From: Leptospira koniambonensis | GTDB taxonomy: Bacteria > Spirochaetota > Leptospiria > Leptospirales > Leptospiraceae | NCBI RefSeq assembly: GCF_004769555.1 | Contig: NZ_RQFY01000001.1 | Coordinates: forward strand, 62,001 to 126,000 | Direction: 5' to 3' | Length of the DNA stretch: 64,000 nucleotides | In this document: piece after piece, positions 27,491 to 36,067 of the stretch | Layout: every line of letters begins with the position of its first letter | Numbering within the stretch: the first letter of the stretch is position 1 | The notes under the pieces: generated by a model | What the model was told of the DNA's origin: nothing | Seen by the model: the letters and a program-made list of their open reading frames with translations, nothing else | Databases searched by the model: none | Position numbers and translations under genes: made by a program

Positions 27491-28779
27491 TTTACACCAT
27501 GCATCCAAGATTCTAGTTTTTTGCGGAAAAGAAATAGACCCATCGCAGTGATTGTAGGTAAAAAGAAGAAGATCAGGAAAAACCCTGACAAGGATTCCCT
27601 TCCGCCCATAAATCTAGTTAATTCACCGGCGAGAACATGAGCGAAGAAGTTTGCTAAAAACCAAAATCCCATCATCATGGAAGCGACTTTTACTGGTGCG
27701 AGTTTAGTAACTAAAGACAAACCAACTGGAGATAAAAACAATTCTCCGATCGTTAAAAGTAGAATAGAAAGAATGATCCAAATAGAGGAAAATTTTTCAG
27801 TAGATCCAAAAGTTACTACGGAGAGAAGAAGGTATCCGAGTCCCAAAACGATCAGTCCTAAACAAAACTTAGTCACCGTGGAAATATGCCTGCCTGATTC
27901 TTCGAATTTTTTCCACATCCATGAAACAACGAGTGCTAAACTCACTACAAAAAGCGGATTTAAAGATTGGTAATTCGCAGCAGGAATTTCCAATCTACCA
28001 ATATTTCTGTCCACATACCGATCAATGATCAGGCTTAAGGAAGAACCAATCTGTTCATAAGAAGCCCAGAAAGTGATTGTAACTGCAGAGAAAACCATAA
28101 TCGCAAAAATTCTTTCTCTGTTTTGTTTAGGATCCTCTGTTTCCGAATCTGCATCGGATCTGCTTACATTTGCTAAGAATGCATCTGGATTTACTCTTCT
28201 TCCTAAAAATCCAAAAATAATAAGACCAATTAACATTCCGACAGCTGCGATCCCGAATCCGTAATGCCAACCTTTATATTCAGCAAGATTTGCGCATGCC
28301 CAGGTTCCTAAGATCGCACCTAAGTTGATCCCAAAATAGAATATAGTAAAACCGGAATCTTTGAGCTCAGGTTTACCTTCTAATTCATAAATTCTTCCTA
28401 CAACAGTGGAGATACAAGGTTTGAAAAAACCATTTCCAGCGATCAAAAGTCCAAGACCCAAATAAAAAGTCCAGAGTCCGTTAAATGCTAAGGAAAGATG
28501 ACCAAACATCATTAGAATTCCACCTAAAAAGATGGAACGTTTATATCCTAAAAATCTATCAGCGAGTAAACCACCCAAGATAGGTGTCAGATATACGAAT
28601 CCATTATAAAATCCGTATATTCGTCCAGCCTGAGCGTCTTGCATCAAAAGTTCTTTGGTCAGAAATAGAACAAGAAGTGCTCTCATTCCATAAAAAGAAA
28701 ATCTCTCCCACATTTCTACGAAGAAGAGAACATATAAACCTCTAGGATGGGTTATTTGCCTTTGGCTCTGGATTTCCAT
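27487..28779 (-). CDS. POT-family proton-coupled peptide transporter
   Basis: A 430-residue membrane protein with about 12 hydrophobic helices. The POT signatures are present: the ExxERFxYY-like motif as MWERFSFYGMRALLVLFL near residue 24, and GGLLADRFLGYKRSIFLGG. POT proteins import di- and tripeptides with protons. It sits between a cobalamin adenosyltransferase gene (27-base overlap at its start) and the NlpC/P60 gene, so import of peptides released from the wall is an attractive but unproved link. Confidence 0.92.
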   Translation of the reverse strand: MEIQSQRQITHPRGLYVLFFVEMWERFSFYGMRALLVLFLTKELLMQDAQAGRIYGFYNGFVYLTPILGGLLADRFLGYKRSIFLGGILMMFGHLSLAFNGLWTFYLGLGLLIAGNGFFKPCISTVVGRIYELEGKPELKDSGFTIFYFGINLGAILGTWACANLAEYKGWHYGFGIAAVGMLIGLIIFGFLGRRVNPDAFLANVSRSDADSETEDPKQNRERIFAIMVFSAVTITFWASYEQIGSSLSLIIDRYVDRNIGRLEIPAANYQSLNPLFVVSLALVVSWMWKKFEESGRHISTVTKFCLGLIVLGLGYLLLSVVTFGSTEKFSSIWIILSILLLTIGELFLSPVGLSLVTKLAPVKVASMMMGFWFLANFFAHVLAGELTRFMGGRESLSGFFLIFFFLPTITAMGLFLFRKKLESWMHGVK

Positions 28780-29309
28780 TCTGGTTCCGGGATTTTAGAT
28801 TCAAAATTTGCGTATCTTGCGGCTACGAATAGGTGATCAGAAAGTCTGTTCAGGAATCTAAGATTTTCTGGAAAAATCTCGTGACCTTCTTCTTTATAAT
28901 GTACTAGGTCTCTTTCTAATCTTCTGGCTAGGGTTCTAGCAACATGTAAAAAAGAAGAAGAGGACGATCCGCCAGGTAGTATAAAATTTTTCAAAGGAAG
29001 AAGTGAATCTTGCCAAAGATCTATTTCCTTTTCCAATTCAGAGATATCTTCTTCAAGGATACAGGAAGAATCATCCTTCTTCTTATATCCTGCAAGCTCC
29101 GATCCTAATTCAAAAAGTAAATTTTGGATTCTTTCCAACGGCTCTTTCAATTTGGAATCTTTTGTTAGGAAAGAAATTGCGACTCCGATTGCAGAGTTGA
29201 GTTCATCTGCAGTTCCGTACAATTCTACCCTTGGATCTGATTTGGAGACCCTGGTCCCAGAAGCCAAGGATGTGGTTCCGGAATCTCCCTTTTTGGTATA
29301 AATTTTCAT
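28752..29309 (-). CDS. PduO-type cob(I)alamin adenosyltransferase
   Basis: A 185-residue adenosyltransferase making coenzyme B12 from cob(I)alamin and ATP. The ATP-binding N-terminus IYTKKGDSGTTSLASG and the GTADELNSAIG motif identify the PduO-type, and the C-terminal NRLSDHLFVAARYAN is typical. It is trimeric in characterised members. It is the first gene of a three-gene operon with the peptide transporter and NlpC/P60 protein. No B12 riboswitch is visible upstream. Confidence 0.93.
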   Translation of the reverse strand: MKIYTKKGDSGTTSLASGTRVSKSDPRVELYGTADELNSAIGVAISFLTKDSKLKEPLERIQNLLFELGSELAGYKKKDDSSCILEEDISELEKEIDLWQDSLLPLKNFILPGGSSSSSFLHVARTLARRLERDLVHYKEEGHEIFPENLRFLNRLSDHLFVAARYANFESKIPEPEWKSRAKGK

Positions 29310-29619
29310 GATTCGGCCTGAATTTAGGGGACAGAATGCGAAAAACTTCTGAAAATTCCCGCAAGAAAAGCAGTTTTAACGGAAAAAAAGTTGCGAAATT
29401 GCTAAAGTCGATGGTAGAATGAGAGTAGATTTTCCCTCTTTTGGATTATCGTCGATTGTGGCTTTAGTCTTTAGGAAAAAATCTAAAAAAATCTCCCCAA
29501 CATATATAAGGGAGTGAAATTCGCAGTGGATATCCGGGTTGCCCGGGAGGTTCTCCCCTCCTAAAAGCCCGGCCTCATGGTTCGGACGGATCCGAACTCT
29601 AGCTACAGGGAGGTTGTTG
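29310..29619. other. Divergent intergenic region before flagellin gene
   Basis: About 310 bases without a gene lie between the divergent adenosyltransferase and flagellin genes. The half near 29310-29440 is plain A/T-rich sequence. A sigma-28-like promoter on the minus strand is at 29446-29473. The flagellin leader holds a G/C-rich stretch (about 29535-29575, with CCCGGGAGG facing CCTCC and CCCGG) that could fold just ahead of the ribosome binding site AGGGAGG at 29607-29613. I see no convincing plus-strand promoter. Confidence 0.5.
29446..29473 (-). promoter_or_regulatory. Sigma-28-like promoter candidate upstream of adenosyltransferase
   Basis: On the minus strand CTAAA ends a TAAA -35 at 29470-29473, then 16 bases, then GACGATAA at 29446-29453. 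The flagellar sigma-28 consensus is TAAA-N15-GCCGATAA, so it has one mismatch and one extra spacer base. It points to the adenosyltransferase gene rather than the flagellin. Confidence 0.35.
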
Positions 29620-30471
29620 ATGATTATCAATCACAACATCAGCGCTCTTCGTGCGAATAACGTACTGAAGACGACCAATCACGAGCTGGATAAGACTACA
29701 GAAAAATTATCTACCGGTATGAGGATCAATCGTGCCGGTGATGATGCATTGGGATTTGCGGTTTCCGAAAGGATGCGCACCCAAATTCGAGGTCTTGCCC
29801 AAGCTGAAAGAAACGTAATGGATGGAGTTTCATTCATTCAGGTTACCGAAGGTAACTTGGAGCAAGTGAATAATATTCTCCAAAGATTGAGAGAATTATC
29901 CATCCAAACTTCCAACGGGATTTACTCGGATGATGATCGTAAACTCGTTCAACTAGAAGTAGACCAACTCATAGACGAAGTGGACAGGTTAGGTAAATCT
30001 GCCGAGTTCAACAAAATTCGCCCATTGAGTGGAGCCTACTCCAAGGATTCTAAAAATCCGATCCAGTTGCATGTTGGACCGAATCAAAACGAGAAGCTGG
30101 AAATTTTCGTGGATGCAATGAATGCAGGCGCGCTTCAGTTGGAGAACAACGGGAAAAAGCAGACTTTGTCTACTCCCGCTTCATCTAATGCGATGATCGG
30201 TATTCTTGATAATGCGATCCAAAGGGTGAATAAACAAAGATCCGATCTAGGAGCTTATTATAACCGTTTGGAAATTACAGCAGAAGGTCTGCAGGCAAAC
30301 TATATCAATATGGTTTCCGCAGAAAGCCGAGTAAGGGACGCGGATATGGCTGAACATATCGTGGACTATACTAAGAATCAGATTTTAACCAAAAGTGGGG
30401 TCGCAATGCTTGCGCAAGCAAACATGAGACCGGAACAAGTAGTTAAACTTCTGAGTGAAAGATTCGGATAA
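29620..30471 (+). CDS. flaB: Flagellin FlaB (copy 1)
   Basis: A 283-residue spirochaetal core flagellin. I start it at the ATG at 29620 (MIINHNIS, the universal FlaB start), preceded by AGGGAGG; an upstream in-frame ATG at 29539 is unlikely. The N-terminal D0/D1 ([31 protein letters not shown]) and C-terminal D1/D0 (ANMRPEQVVKLLSERFG) parts are intact with no D2/D3 insertion. The D1 wording (DDALGFAVSER, SFIQVTEGNLEQ) departs from the usual [11 protein letters not shown] and IQTAEG, making this the more divergent of the two flagellins here. It is monocistronic, ending in a strong terminator. Flagella of this type lie in the periplasm. Confidence 0.95.
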   Translation: MIINHNISALRANNVLKTTNHELDKTTEKLSTGMRINRAGDDALGFAVSERMRTQIRGLAQAERNVMDGVSFIQVTEGNLEQVNNILQRLRELSIQTSNGIYSDDDRKLVQLEVDQLIDEVDRLGKSAEFNKIRPLSGAYSKDSKNPIQLHVGPNQNEKLEIFVDAMNAGALQLENNGKKQTLSTPASSNAMIGILDNAIQRVNKQRSDLGAYYNRLEITAEGLQANYINMVSAESRVRDADMAEHIVDYTKNQILTKSGVAMLAQANMRPEQVVKLLSERFG

Positions 30472-30501
30472 AAGAAACAGATTTTCTGAAAATTCGAAGA
30501 G

Positions 30502-30530
30502 ACCCGTCCAAAAGGACGGGTTTTTTTATT
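30502..30530 (+). terminator. Intrinsic terminator of flaB copy 1
   Basis: A perfect 8-bp stem ACCCGTCC / GGACGGGT with an AAAA loop is followed directly by a run of T. It is 30 bases after the stop codon, a textbook rho-independent terminator. Confidence 0.95.
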
Positions 30531-30549
30531 AGTGAATAGTTTTTGAGGT

Positions 30550-30858
30550 TTAGAATTTATCAGCCTGTGCTTTGTAAGCAGCTGCTTCTTTATCTGCGTG
30601 GTCGGCTAATTTTTTATACTTTTCCTTGTCCGCAACATCAGCAGTAGCTTTTCCGCCATGGGACTGACTTGATAAAGATTTGTATTTATCAGCCAATTCC
30701 TTATGGTCTTTTGCTTTTTTGTTAAAGTATTCTTTTGCGATCTTTTTCAGATCCGGGGTAGTAGCTTCCGCGATGAGAAGGTTATCCAACTCGGTAAATG
30801 CAGAAATATTACCTGCCAGGATCATGGAAAATAGAATGGTTGCTATGGTCTTTTTCAT
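30550..30858 (-). CDS. Small exported Lys-rich helical protein
   Basis: A 102-residue protein that I do not recognise by family. The start at 30858 is set by AGGAG upstream and by a clean signal peptide (KKTIATILFSMILAGNISA). The mature part is about 80 residues, highly charged and helical (KEYFNKKAKDHKELADKYK, EKYKKLADHADKEAAAYK), with no cysteine. Repeated K-x-L-A-D motifs suggest a helical hairpin or coiled coil in the periplasm. It follows the Cys-rich metal-binding gene by 117 bases on the same strand and could be part of the metal operon or separate. Confidence 0.75.
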   Translation of the reverse strand: MKKTIATILFSMILAGNISAFTELDNLLIAEATTPDLKKIAKEYFNKKAKDHKELADKYKSLSSQSHGGKATADVADKEKYKKLADHADKEAAAYKAQADKF

Positions 30859-30875
30859 AAGAACTCCTAATATGC

Positions 30876-30894
30876 GCCCGCTAAGTTTGCGGGC
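30876..30894 (-). promoter_or_regulatory. Leader hairpin before small exported protein
   Basis: GCCCGC and GCGGGC form a perfect 6-bp stem with a 7-base loop, ending 18 bases upstream of the start codon at 30858 and just before the AGGAG. It could stabilise the mRNA or gate translation; no U-run follows, so it is not an obvious terminator. Confidence 0.4.
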
Positions 30895-30975
30895 ACCGTA
30901 TCCAATAGTCAATATTAAATTGATAGAATTTATATTAACATTTAATGAAATGCGAATTGATTTATATCGCTAAAT

Positions 30976-31239
30976 CTAAGACTTTTTGAAAGTTCCTTTT
31001 TTAGTATCACATTCCTTTTTCGTTAAGGAGATCCAACCCTTCCCTTTGCAGGAGTTTTGGCCAGAGCAGGAATTTGCGTTTGTATGGCAGTCGCTTTTTC
31101 CCTTACAGGAATTGACCCCATGACATTCTCCTTTTGCGTTATCTGCGCCAGCTTCTTGTTTTTCGGAATAAACTTCTCCCGATAAAAATAGCCCGGAGAG
31201 CGCCGCTCCGATGATCAGTTTTTTAGTAGTATTGTTCAT
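30976..31239 (-). CDS. Small Cys-rich exported protein (bufferin-like metal binder)
   Basis: An 87-residue exported protein with a signal peptide (KKLIIGAALSGLFLSGEVYS). The mature part has six cysteines, including two N-S-C-K-G units (HGVNSCKGKSDC and GQNSCKGKGW) and a final ECDTKKG. This layout resembles the DUF2282/bufferin family of periplasmic copper-binding peptides. It is the last gene of the Cus-type operon, 15 bases after cusA with GAGGG as ribosome binding site. Periplasmic copper buffering is inferred from composition and neighbours. The usual bufferin partner genes (BufB/BufC) are not present. Confidence 0.7.
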   Translation of the reverse strand: MNNTTKKLIIGAALSGLFLSGEVYSEKQEAGADNAKGECHGVNSCKGKSDCHTNANSCSGQNSCKGKGWISLTKKECDTKKGTFKKS

Positions 31240-31254
31240 TTTGTTCCCTCTTAT

Positions 31255-34200
31255 TTAAATGGATTTAGTTCTTTTTTTCTTAGTTAAAGGAAGGGCGGGC
31301 AGAATATCCCCCAGTTTTCCCTCCTTCCAAAGCATGTATATTGGAGGATATACTAAAAGTTCCAGAATAAAACTGGTCACAAGTCCTCCTACCATGGGGG
31401 CAGCGATCCTTTTCATCACGTCTGAACCTGTGCTTGCGGACCACATAATCGGCAGAAGTCCCATCATAGCAGCAAGGACAGTCATGATCTTAGGTCGGAT
31501 CCTATGCACTGCACCGTGGATGATCGCATCTATCAGATCTTCTCTGGTTCTTAATCTCCCCTTTTTCTTGGCGTCCTCGTAAGAAAGATCCAGATATAAG
31601 AGCATAAATACTCCTGTCTCTGCATCTAGTCCCATGAGTGCGATCATTCCTACCCAGACAGCAACTGAGATTTGGTAGTCTAGAATATAAAGAAGTCCAA
31701 CTGCTCCAATCAATGAGAATGGCACTGCCAAAAGTACAATTAATGTTTTGATATAAGATTTGGTATTGAAGTATAATAATAAAAATATAATGAAGATTGT
31801 CAAAGGCAGAATGTACATCATTCTTTCTCTGACTCTTATCATATTCTCATATTGGCCGCTCCAAACTAGGGAATATCCAGGAGGAAGAAGAATGGATTCT
31901 GAGACCTTCTTCTTAGCCTTATCTACGAATCCTCCAATATCTGAGGTAGAAGGATCTACATACACATAACCCGCTAAAAATCCATTCTCATCTCGGATCA
32001 TAGAAGGACCGGTTTTTGCTCCTATACTTGCAATTTCTGAAATAGGAATATGACCGAATTCTTTCGTAGGGACCAAGATAGTTTTGATCTTGTCCAAAGA
32101 ATCTCGCAATTCGCGAGGATACCGCACATTGACTGAAAATCGTTCTCTACCTTCTATGGTTTGGGTGATTGGTTCTCCTCCGATGGCTGCAACTATGATC
32201 TGTTGTGCGGTCTCTACAGATATATTATATCTTGCTAATTTTTCCCTTCTTAGATTTAGATCTAGGAAATAACCACCTGCTGTTCTTTCTGCAAATACAC
32301 TTCTTATATTTTTATCTGTTTTAAGAAGTGTTTCAATTTTAATTCCTATAGATTCTATTTCTTCCAAAGAAGAACCCAAGATCTTAATTCCGATTGGAGT
32401 TCTCATACCTGTGCTCAACATATCGATACGAGTTTTGATCGGCATGGTCCAGGCATTTGTGGCTCCAGGAAATTGCATTTCCTGGTTCATCTTTTCCACT
32501 AACTCGTCTTTAGTCAGTCTTTCAGGCACAAAAGGAAGGAATGGATATTGGAAAATCCTTGGAAAATTAGAATAAAATCTGTCCGCCTTTCTCCATTCGT
32601 CCTGGGGTTTGAGAAGTATCACTGTTTCCATCATGGAGAATGGTGCTGGATCTGTGGCTGTATCTGATCGTCCCGCTTTTCCAAAAACTCGTTTTACTTC
32701 TGGAAAACTTTTGAGTTTTTTATCCATCGAGATCATTAGTTTTTCTGCTTCGGCAACTGAGATCCCAGGCAAGGTGGTAGGCATATATAGAAAAGATTCC
32801 TCATATAGTTGAGGCATAAATTCAGAACCTAAACTGAAATACACAGGGATCGTCAAAACTACCAATGTAAATGCAGAAACTATAATCGTTTTTGGTCTAT
32901 GAAGAACATAACGACAAGCAGGTTCATAAAATCTGAATAGAATTTTACTGACTGGATGTTTCTCTTCGGGATAATATTTCCCAACGAACATGGTAGTTGC
33001 TATCTTAGAAAGAAGTGCATTTTTAAAATTGAATGGCTCCATTCTTGTGAATAACATTCTAACTGCAGGATCCAAAGTGATGGCTAAAAATGCAGCCACC
33101 GCCATCGCGATATTTTTAGAATATGCTAATGGACGGAATAACCTTCCCTCTTGATCTACAAGTGTGAATATCGGGAAGAAGGCCACAGCGATCACAAGCA
33201 AAGAGAAAAATACGGAAGGCCCCACTTCGAGTAATGCTTCTAATCGAACTGAATGATAGTCTCCAATCCTTCCTCCTGCTTCCCATTCTTCTAATTTTTT
33301 ATAAGCGTTCTCTACTTCTACGATTGCTCCATCTACGAGCACTCCGATAGAGATTGCCATCCCCGCCAAGGACATGATATTTGCATTAATATCCAAAAGA
33401 TTCATTGGAATGAATGCTATGATCACTGAAATTGGGATCGTAAGAATTGGAATAATGGCAGAAGGAAAATGCCATAAAAAGATGAGTATCACGATCGAAA
33501 CAATGATCATCTCTTCTATCAATTTGAATTTCAAATTGCTGATCGCATGTTCAATCAGTTCAGATCTATCATAGGTAGTGATTAGTTCTGCACCTTTTGG
33601 AAGATTCTTTTTAATCTCTTCCAATTTGGTTTTTACTCTTTCGATTACAGAGAGTGCATTTTCTCCATGCCGCATTACGATTGTGCCTGCGACCACGTCC
33701 CCTTCTCCATCTAAATCAGCGATCCCTCTTCGAATATCCGGTCCGAATTGGACAGAAGCGACGTTTTTCAGAAGCACTGGAGTTCCGTTCGCATCCGTGG
33801 AAAGGGGTATATTTTCTATATCGGTTAAAGAAGAAAGGTATCCTCTTCCTCTCACCATATATTCTGCACCGGAAATTTCCAGTAGTCTGCCTCCAGTTTC
33901 TTGGTTACTTTCTCGAACCTTCTGGATAACAGTTTCAAAATCTACATTATAGGATCTTAATGCATTTGGATGAATTGTGATTTGGTATTGTTTTTTGAAT
34001 CCACCGATTCCTGCTACTTCAGAGACTCCAGGAACTGAATTTAATAAATATCTTAGATGAAAATCTTGGTATGTTCTCAAATCTACGAGTGAATTATTCC
34101 CTGTTTGATCGATCAATGCATATTGGTATACCCATCCAACAGCACTCGCATCTGGGCCCAATTCTGTTTTTACACCTGCTGGAAGAAGAGGTTGAATTCT

Positions 34201-34542
34201 CGAAAGATATTCTAACACCCTGGATCTGGCCCAATAGATATCTGTTCCATCTTGGAAGATCACATATACATAAGAAAAACCGAAATCTGAAAATCCTCTG
34301 ACCACCTTGATCTTAGGCGCACCTAAAAGAGAAGTGATGATTGGATAAGTGACCTGGTCTTCCATGATATCTGGACTTCTGTCCCAACGAGAATATACAA
34401 TCACCTGAGTATCCGAAAGATCTGGGATTGCATCTAGCGGAATAGTTTTCATGGACACATAAGAAGCGACGAGTATTGCTAAAGTGACTATAAGAACTAA
34501 AAACTTGTTTTCTGCGGAAAAACGAATAATCGACTGAATCAT
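31255..34542 (-). CDS. cusA: CusA-type copper/silver RND efflux pump
   Basis: A 1095-residue inner-membrane RND pump of the heavy-metal efflux family. The three methionines that bind Cu(I)/Ag(I) in E. coli CusA (573, 623, 672) have counterparts at Met587 (LYMPTTLPG), Met637 (APFSMMET) and Met708 (RIDMLSTGM). The first two keep the same 50-residue spacing, while an insertion of about 22 residues (around DRFYSNFPRIFQYPF) lies before the third. The proton-path Asp in ISIGVLVDGAIVEVENA is kept. Substrate is therefore probably monovalent copper or silver rather than zinc or cobalt. It follows the adaptor gene by 11 bases. Confidence 0.93.
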   Translation of the reverse strand: MIQSIIRFSAENKFLVLIVTLAILVASYVSMKTIPLDAIPDLSDTQVIVYSRWDRSPDIMEDQVTYPIITSLLGAPKIKVVRGFSDFGFSYVYVIFQDGTDIYWARSRVLEYLSRIQPLLPAGVKTELGPDASAVGWVYQYALIDQTGNNSLVDLRTYQDFHLRYLLNSVPGVSEVAGIGGFKKQYQITIHPNALRSYNVDFETVIQKVRESNQETGGRLLEISGAEYMVRGRGYLSSLTDIENIPLSTDANGTPVLLKNVASVQFGPDIRRGIADLDGEGDVVAGTIVMRHGENALSVIERVKTKLEEIKKNLPKGAELITTYDRSELIEHAISNLKFKLIEEMIIVSIVILIFLWHFPSAIIPILTIPISVIIAFIPMNLLDINANIMSLAGMAISIGVLVDGAIVEVENAYKKLEEWEAGGRIGDYHSVRLEALLEVGPSVFFSLLVIAVAFFPIFTLVDQEGRLFRPLAYSKNIAMAVAAFLAITLDPAVRMLFTRMEPFNFKNALLSKIATTMFVGKYYPEEKHPVSKILFRFYEPACRYVLHRPKTIIVSAFTLVVLTIPVYFSLGSEFMPQLYEESFLYMPTTLPGISVAEAEKLMISMDKKLKSFPEVKRVFGKAGRSDTATDPAPFSMMETVILLKPQDEWRKADRFYSNFPRIFQYPFLPFVPERLTKDELVEKMNQEMQFPGATNAWTMPIKTRIDMLSTGMRTPIGIKILGSSLEEIESIGIKIETLLKTDKNIRSVFAERTAGGYFLDLNLRREKLARYNISVETAQQIIVAAIGGEPITQTIEGRERFSVNVRYPRELRDSLDKIKTILVPTKEFGHIPISEIASIGAKTGPSMIRDENGFLAGYVYVDPSTSDIGGFVDKAKKKVSESILLPPGYSLVWSGQYENMIRVRERMMYILPLTIFIIFLLLYFNTKSYIKTLIVLLAVPFSLIGAVGLLYILDYQISVAVWVGMIALMGLDAETGVFMLLYLDLSYEDAKKKGRLRTREDLIDAIIHGAVHRIRPKIMTVLAAMMGLLPIMWSASTGSDVMKRIAAPMVGGLVTSFILELLVYPPIYMLWKEGKLGDILPALPLTKKKRTKSI

Positions 34543-34553
34543 ATTTCGTTTCC

Positions 34554-35621
34554 TTAATGTGTATGAGAGTCAGAGCCGAATCTGATCTTTGCTTCCGAAT
34601 CGATCAAAAATGTGGACTCAGTTACTACTCTTTGTTCTTCTTTCAAACCGGACAAAATTTCAATCCAAGGATCTATATTCTTTCCTGTTTGGACAGAAAC
34701 CGCCTGAAATCTATCTGGAGCAGTTTGCACATAAGCAATCTTTTGTTTTCCAGTATCTAAAATTGCAGATATTGGAACGGATAGAACTTTCGAAAGAGAA
34801 ACTTCTATTACAGTATCTCCAAACATCTGAGGTTTTAGGAGGTGGCCAGGATCTGAAACCTCGCTTCTTAATCTAAGCGTACGATTATTCTTATCCAAGA
34901 TCACATCTATACTTTTGATCTTTCCTATAAATTCTTTCTCAGGATAAACATCCGTTTTAAATTTTATGGGAAGTCCTACTTTAGCCGAAGTAAAATCTGA
35001 TTCATAGATCTGGGAATAGATATGAGCCCTACCTGATTTTCCTCCTAAAATCAATTCGGACGGATCTCTTGCTCCTGAAGTCCAAATTTTAATTTGGTCT
35101 GGACTTAAGCCCAATTGCCTGAGTCTTAACTGAAGATTACGAATGATATCTGGTGAAAGAAATTCAGAAGAGCGAACTGCTTCTTTATATTCGCTTAATG
35201 CAGAATACAATTCAGGATCATAAGCAACGCTGGAATAAGCACTGATTTTTTTGACCAGGTTTCTTTTACTCACGAGTTCCGTTTTGATCCCAATGGATTG
35301 TTGTTTTTCGAAAGAAAGGATTAGCTCCTTGGAGTTTTTTTCGGAAGAAAGATCTTCTTTGGATGTGGATTCCGCAGCCTGCAAAGAATTGCTTGCGCTT
35401 GTATGATCCTTATGTTCGGAAGAGTCTTCCTTTTTGACCAAATCCATATTACAGATCGGACAGTTTCCAGGGCGATCCGAAGTATAATGAGGATGCATCG
35501 GGCAATAGTAGATATCTTTCTTAGAAGAACAGTTTGCAATAAACGCCAAAACTATCAGAAGGGCTGAAAGTTTTCCGATCCAGCCAATAAATGAAGAAGT
35601 AGAAAGGTCATTTGGCTTCAT
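34554..35621 (-). CDS. cusB: CusB-type periplasmic adaptor lipoprotein with metal-binding domain
   Basis: A 355-residue membrane-fusion protein. A lipobox-like end of the signal sequence (LAFIANCSS) suggests a lipoprotein. A short heavy-metal-binding domain follows at once (YYCPMHPHY and CPICNMDLV, about 37-62), then the adaptor hairpin/barrel with FKTDVYPEKEFIGKIKSID and NRTLRLRSEV. CusB links CusA to the TolC-type channel and hands over copper. It overlaps the DUF3347-like gene upstream by 14 bases. It is shorter than E. coli CusB, mainly in the C-terminal domain. Confidence 0.9.
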   Translation of the reverse strand: MKPNDLSTSSFIGWIGKLSALLIVLAFIANCSSKKDIYYCPMHPHYTSDRPGNCPICNMDLVKKEDSSEHKDHTSASNSLQAAESTSKEDLSSEKNSKELILSFEKQQSIGIKTELVSKRNLVKKISAYSSVAYDPELYSALSEYKEAVRSSEFLSPDIIRNLQLRLRQLGLSPDQIKIWTSGARDPSELILGGKSGRAHIYSQIYESDFTSAKVGLPIKFKTDVYPEKEFIGKIKSIDVILDKNNRTLRLRSEVSDPGHLLKPQMFGDTVIEVSLSKVLSVPISAILDTGKQKIAYVQTAPDRFQAVSVQTGKNIDPWIEILSGLKEEQRVVTESTFLIDSEAKIRFGSDSHTH

Positions 35622-36057
35622 GTATGATCTCTCCGCAGTTTTTCATTTTGGAATCGTATGGATTTTTGATCTCTTTACCGGAAGCTAACCATTTTTTCTT
35701 GAGCATTGGGCAATAGAAGACGGAAACTCCTGATTTATCATGATGACCAACAATCGATTCCAACTCTTTGGATAGACGTTCGAATAATTCTCTCTTTTTA
35801 GAAAGGTCGGTAGCTTTACCTAACTCTTCTGCGATCGGAAGTGCTTTTTTAAATTTTTCAGTATCTTTCTTGTGATCTGCAGTTTCCTTCAAGAGTTGGA
35901 CTAATTTTTGAACATCCAGATTTCCAGGAGTTTCCGAGTAGATAGAAGAGTGGATCTTGGCAACTTCTCTCAGAACGAATGTTTCTTTTCCTTCATGAGA
36001 AAATAGATTTCCTGTACTTAAGATGAAAATTAAAAATAGATAATGTAATTTCTTCAT
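35608..36057 (-). CDS. DUF3347-like exported protein
   Basis: A 149-residue exported protein; the ATG at 36057 gives a signal peptide (KKLHYLFLIFILSTGNLFS) and has GAGGA upstream, whereas the longer in-frame start at 36084 adds a polar extension. The mature part is helical and ends in a domain with VFYCPMLKKKW and NPYDSKMKNCGEI, matching the DUF3347 pattern of a Cys-Pro-Met and a later Met-x-x-Cys-Gly-Glu. Members often accompany copper efflux genes, and the Cys/Met pairs suggest metal binding. Function is inferred. Confidence 0.75.
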   Translation of the reverse strand: MKKLHYLFLIFILSTGNLFSHEGKETFVLREVAKIHSSIYSETPGNLDVQKLVQLLKETADHKKDTEKFKKALPIAEELGKATDLSKKRELFERLSKELESIVGHHDKSGVSVFYCPMLKKKWLASGKEIKNPYDSKMKNCGEIIHEAK

Positions 36058-36067
36058 TGGTTTATCC

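Noticed and set aside
29310..29619. B12 riboswitch upstream of the adenosyltransferase
   Set aside because: No B12-box-like sequence or suitable fold is visible on the minus strand.
29539..29619. Upstream ATG of flagellin copy 1
   Set aside because: It would add 27 basic residues ahead of the invariant MIINHNIS and skip the strong AGGGAGG.
29376..29630. Minus-strand frame of 84 codons across the flagellin leader
   Set aside because: It runs through the flagellin ribosome binding site and promoter region, with no domain, and its start lies inside flaB.
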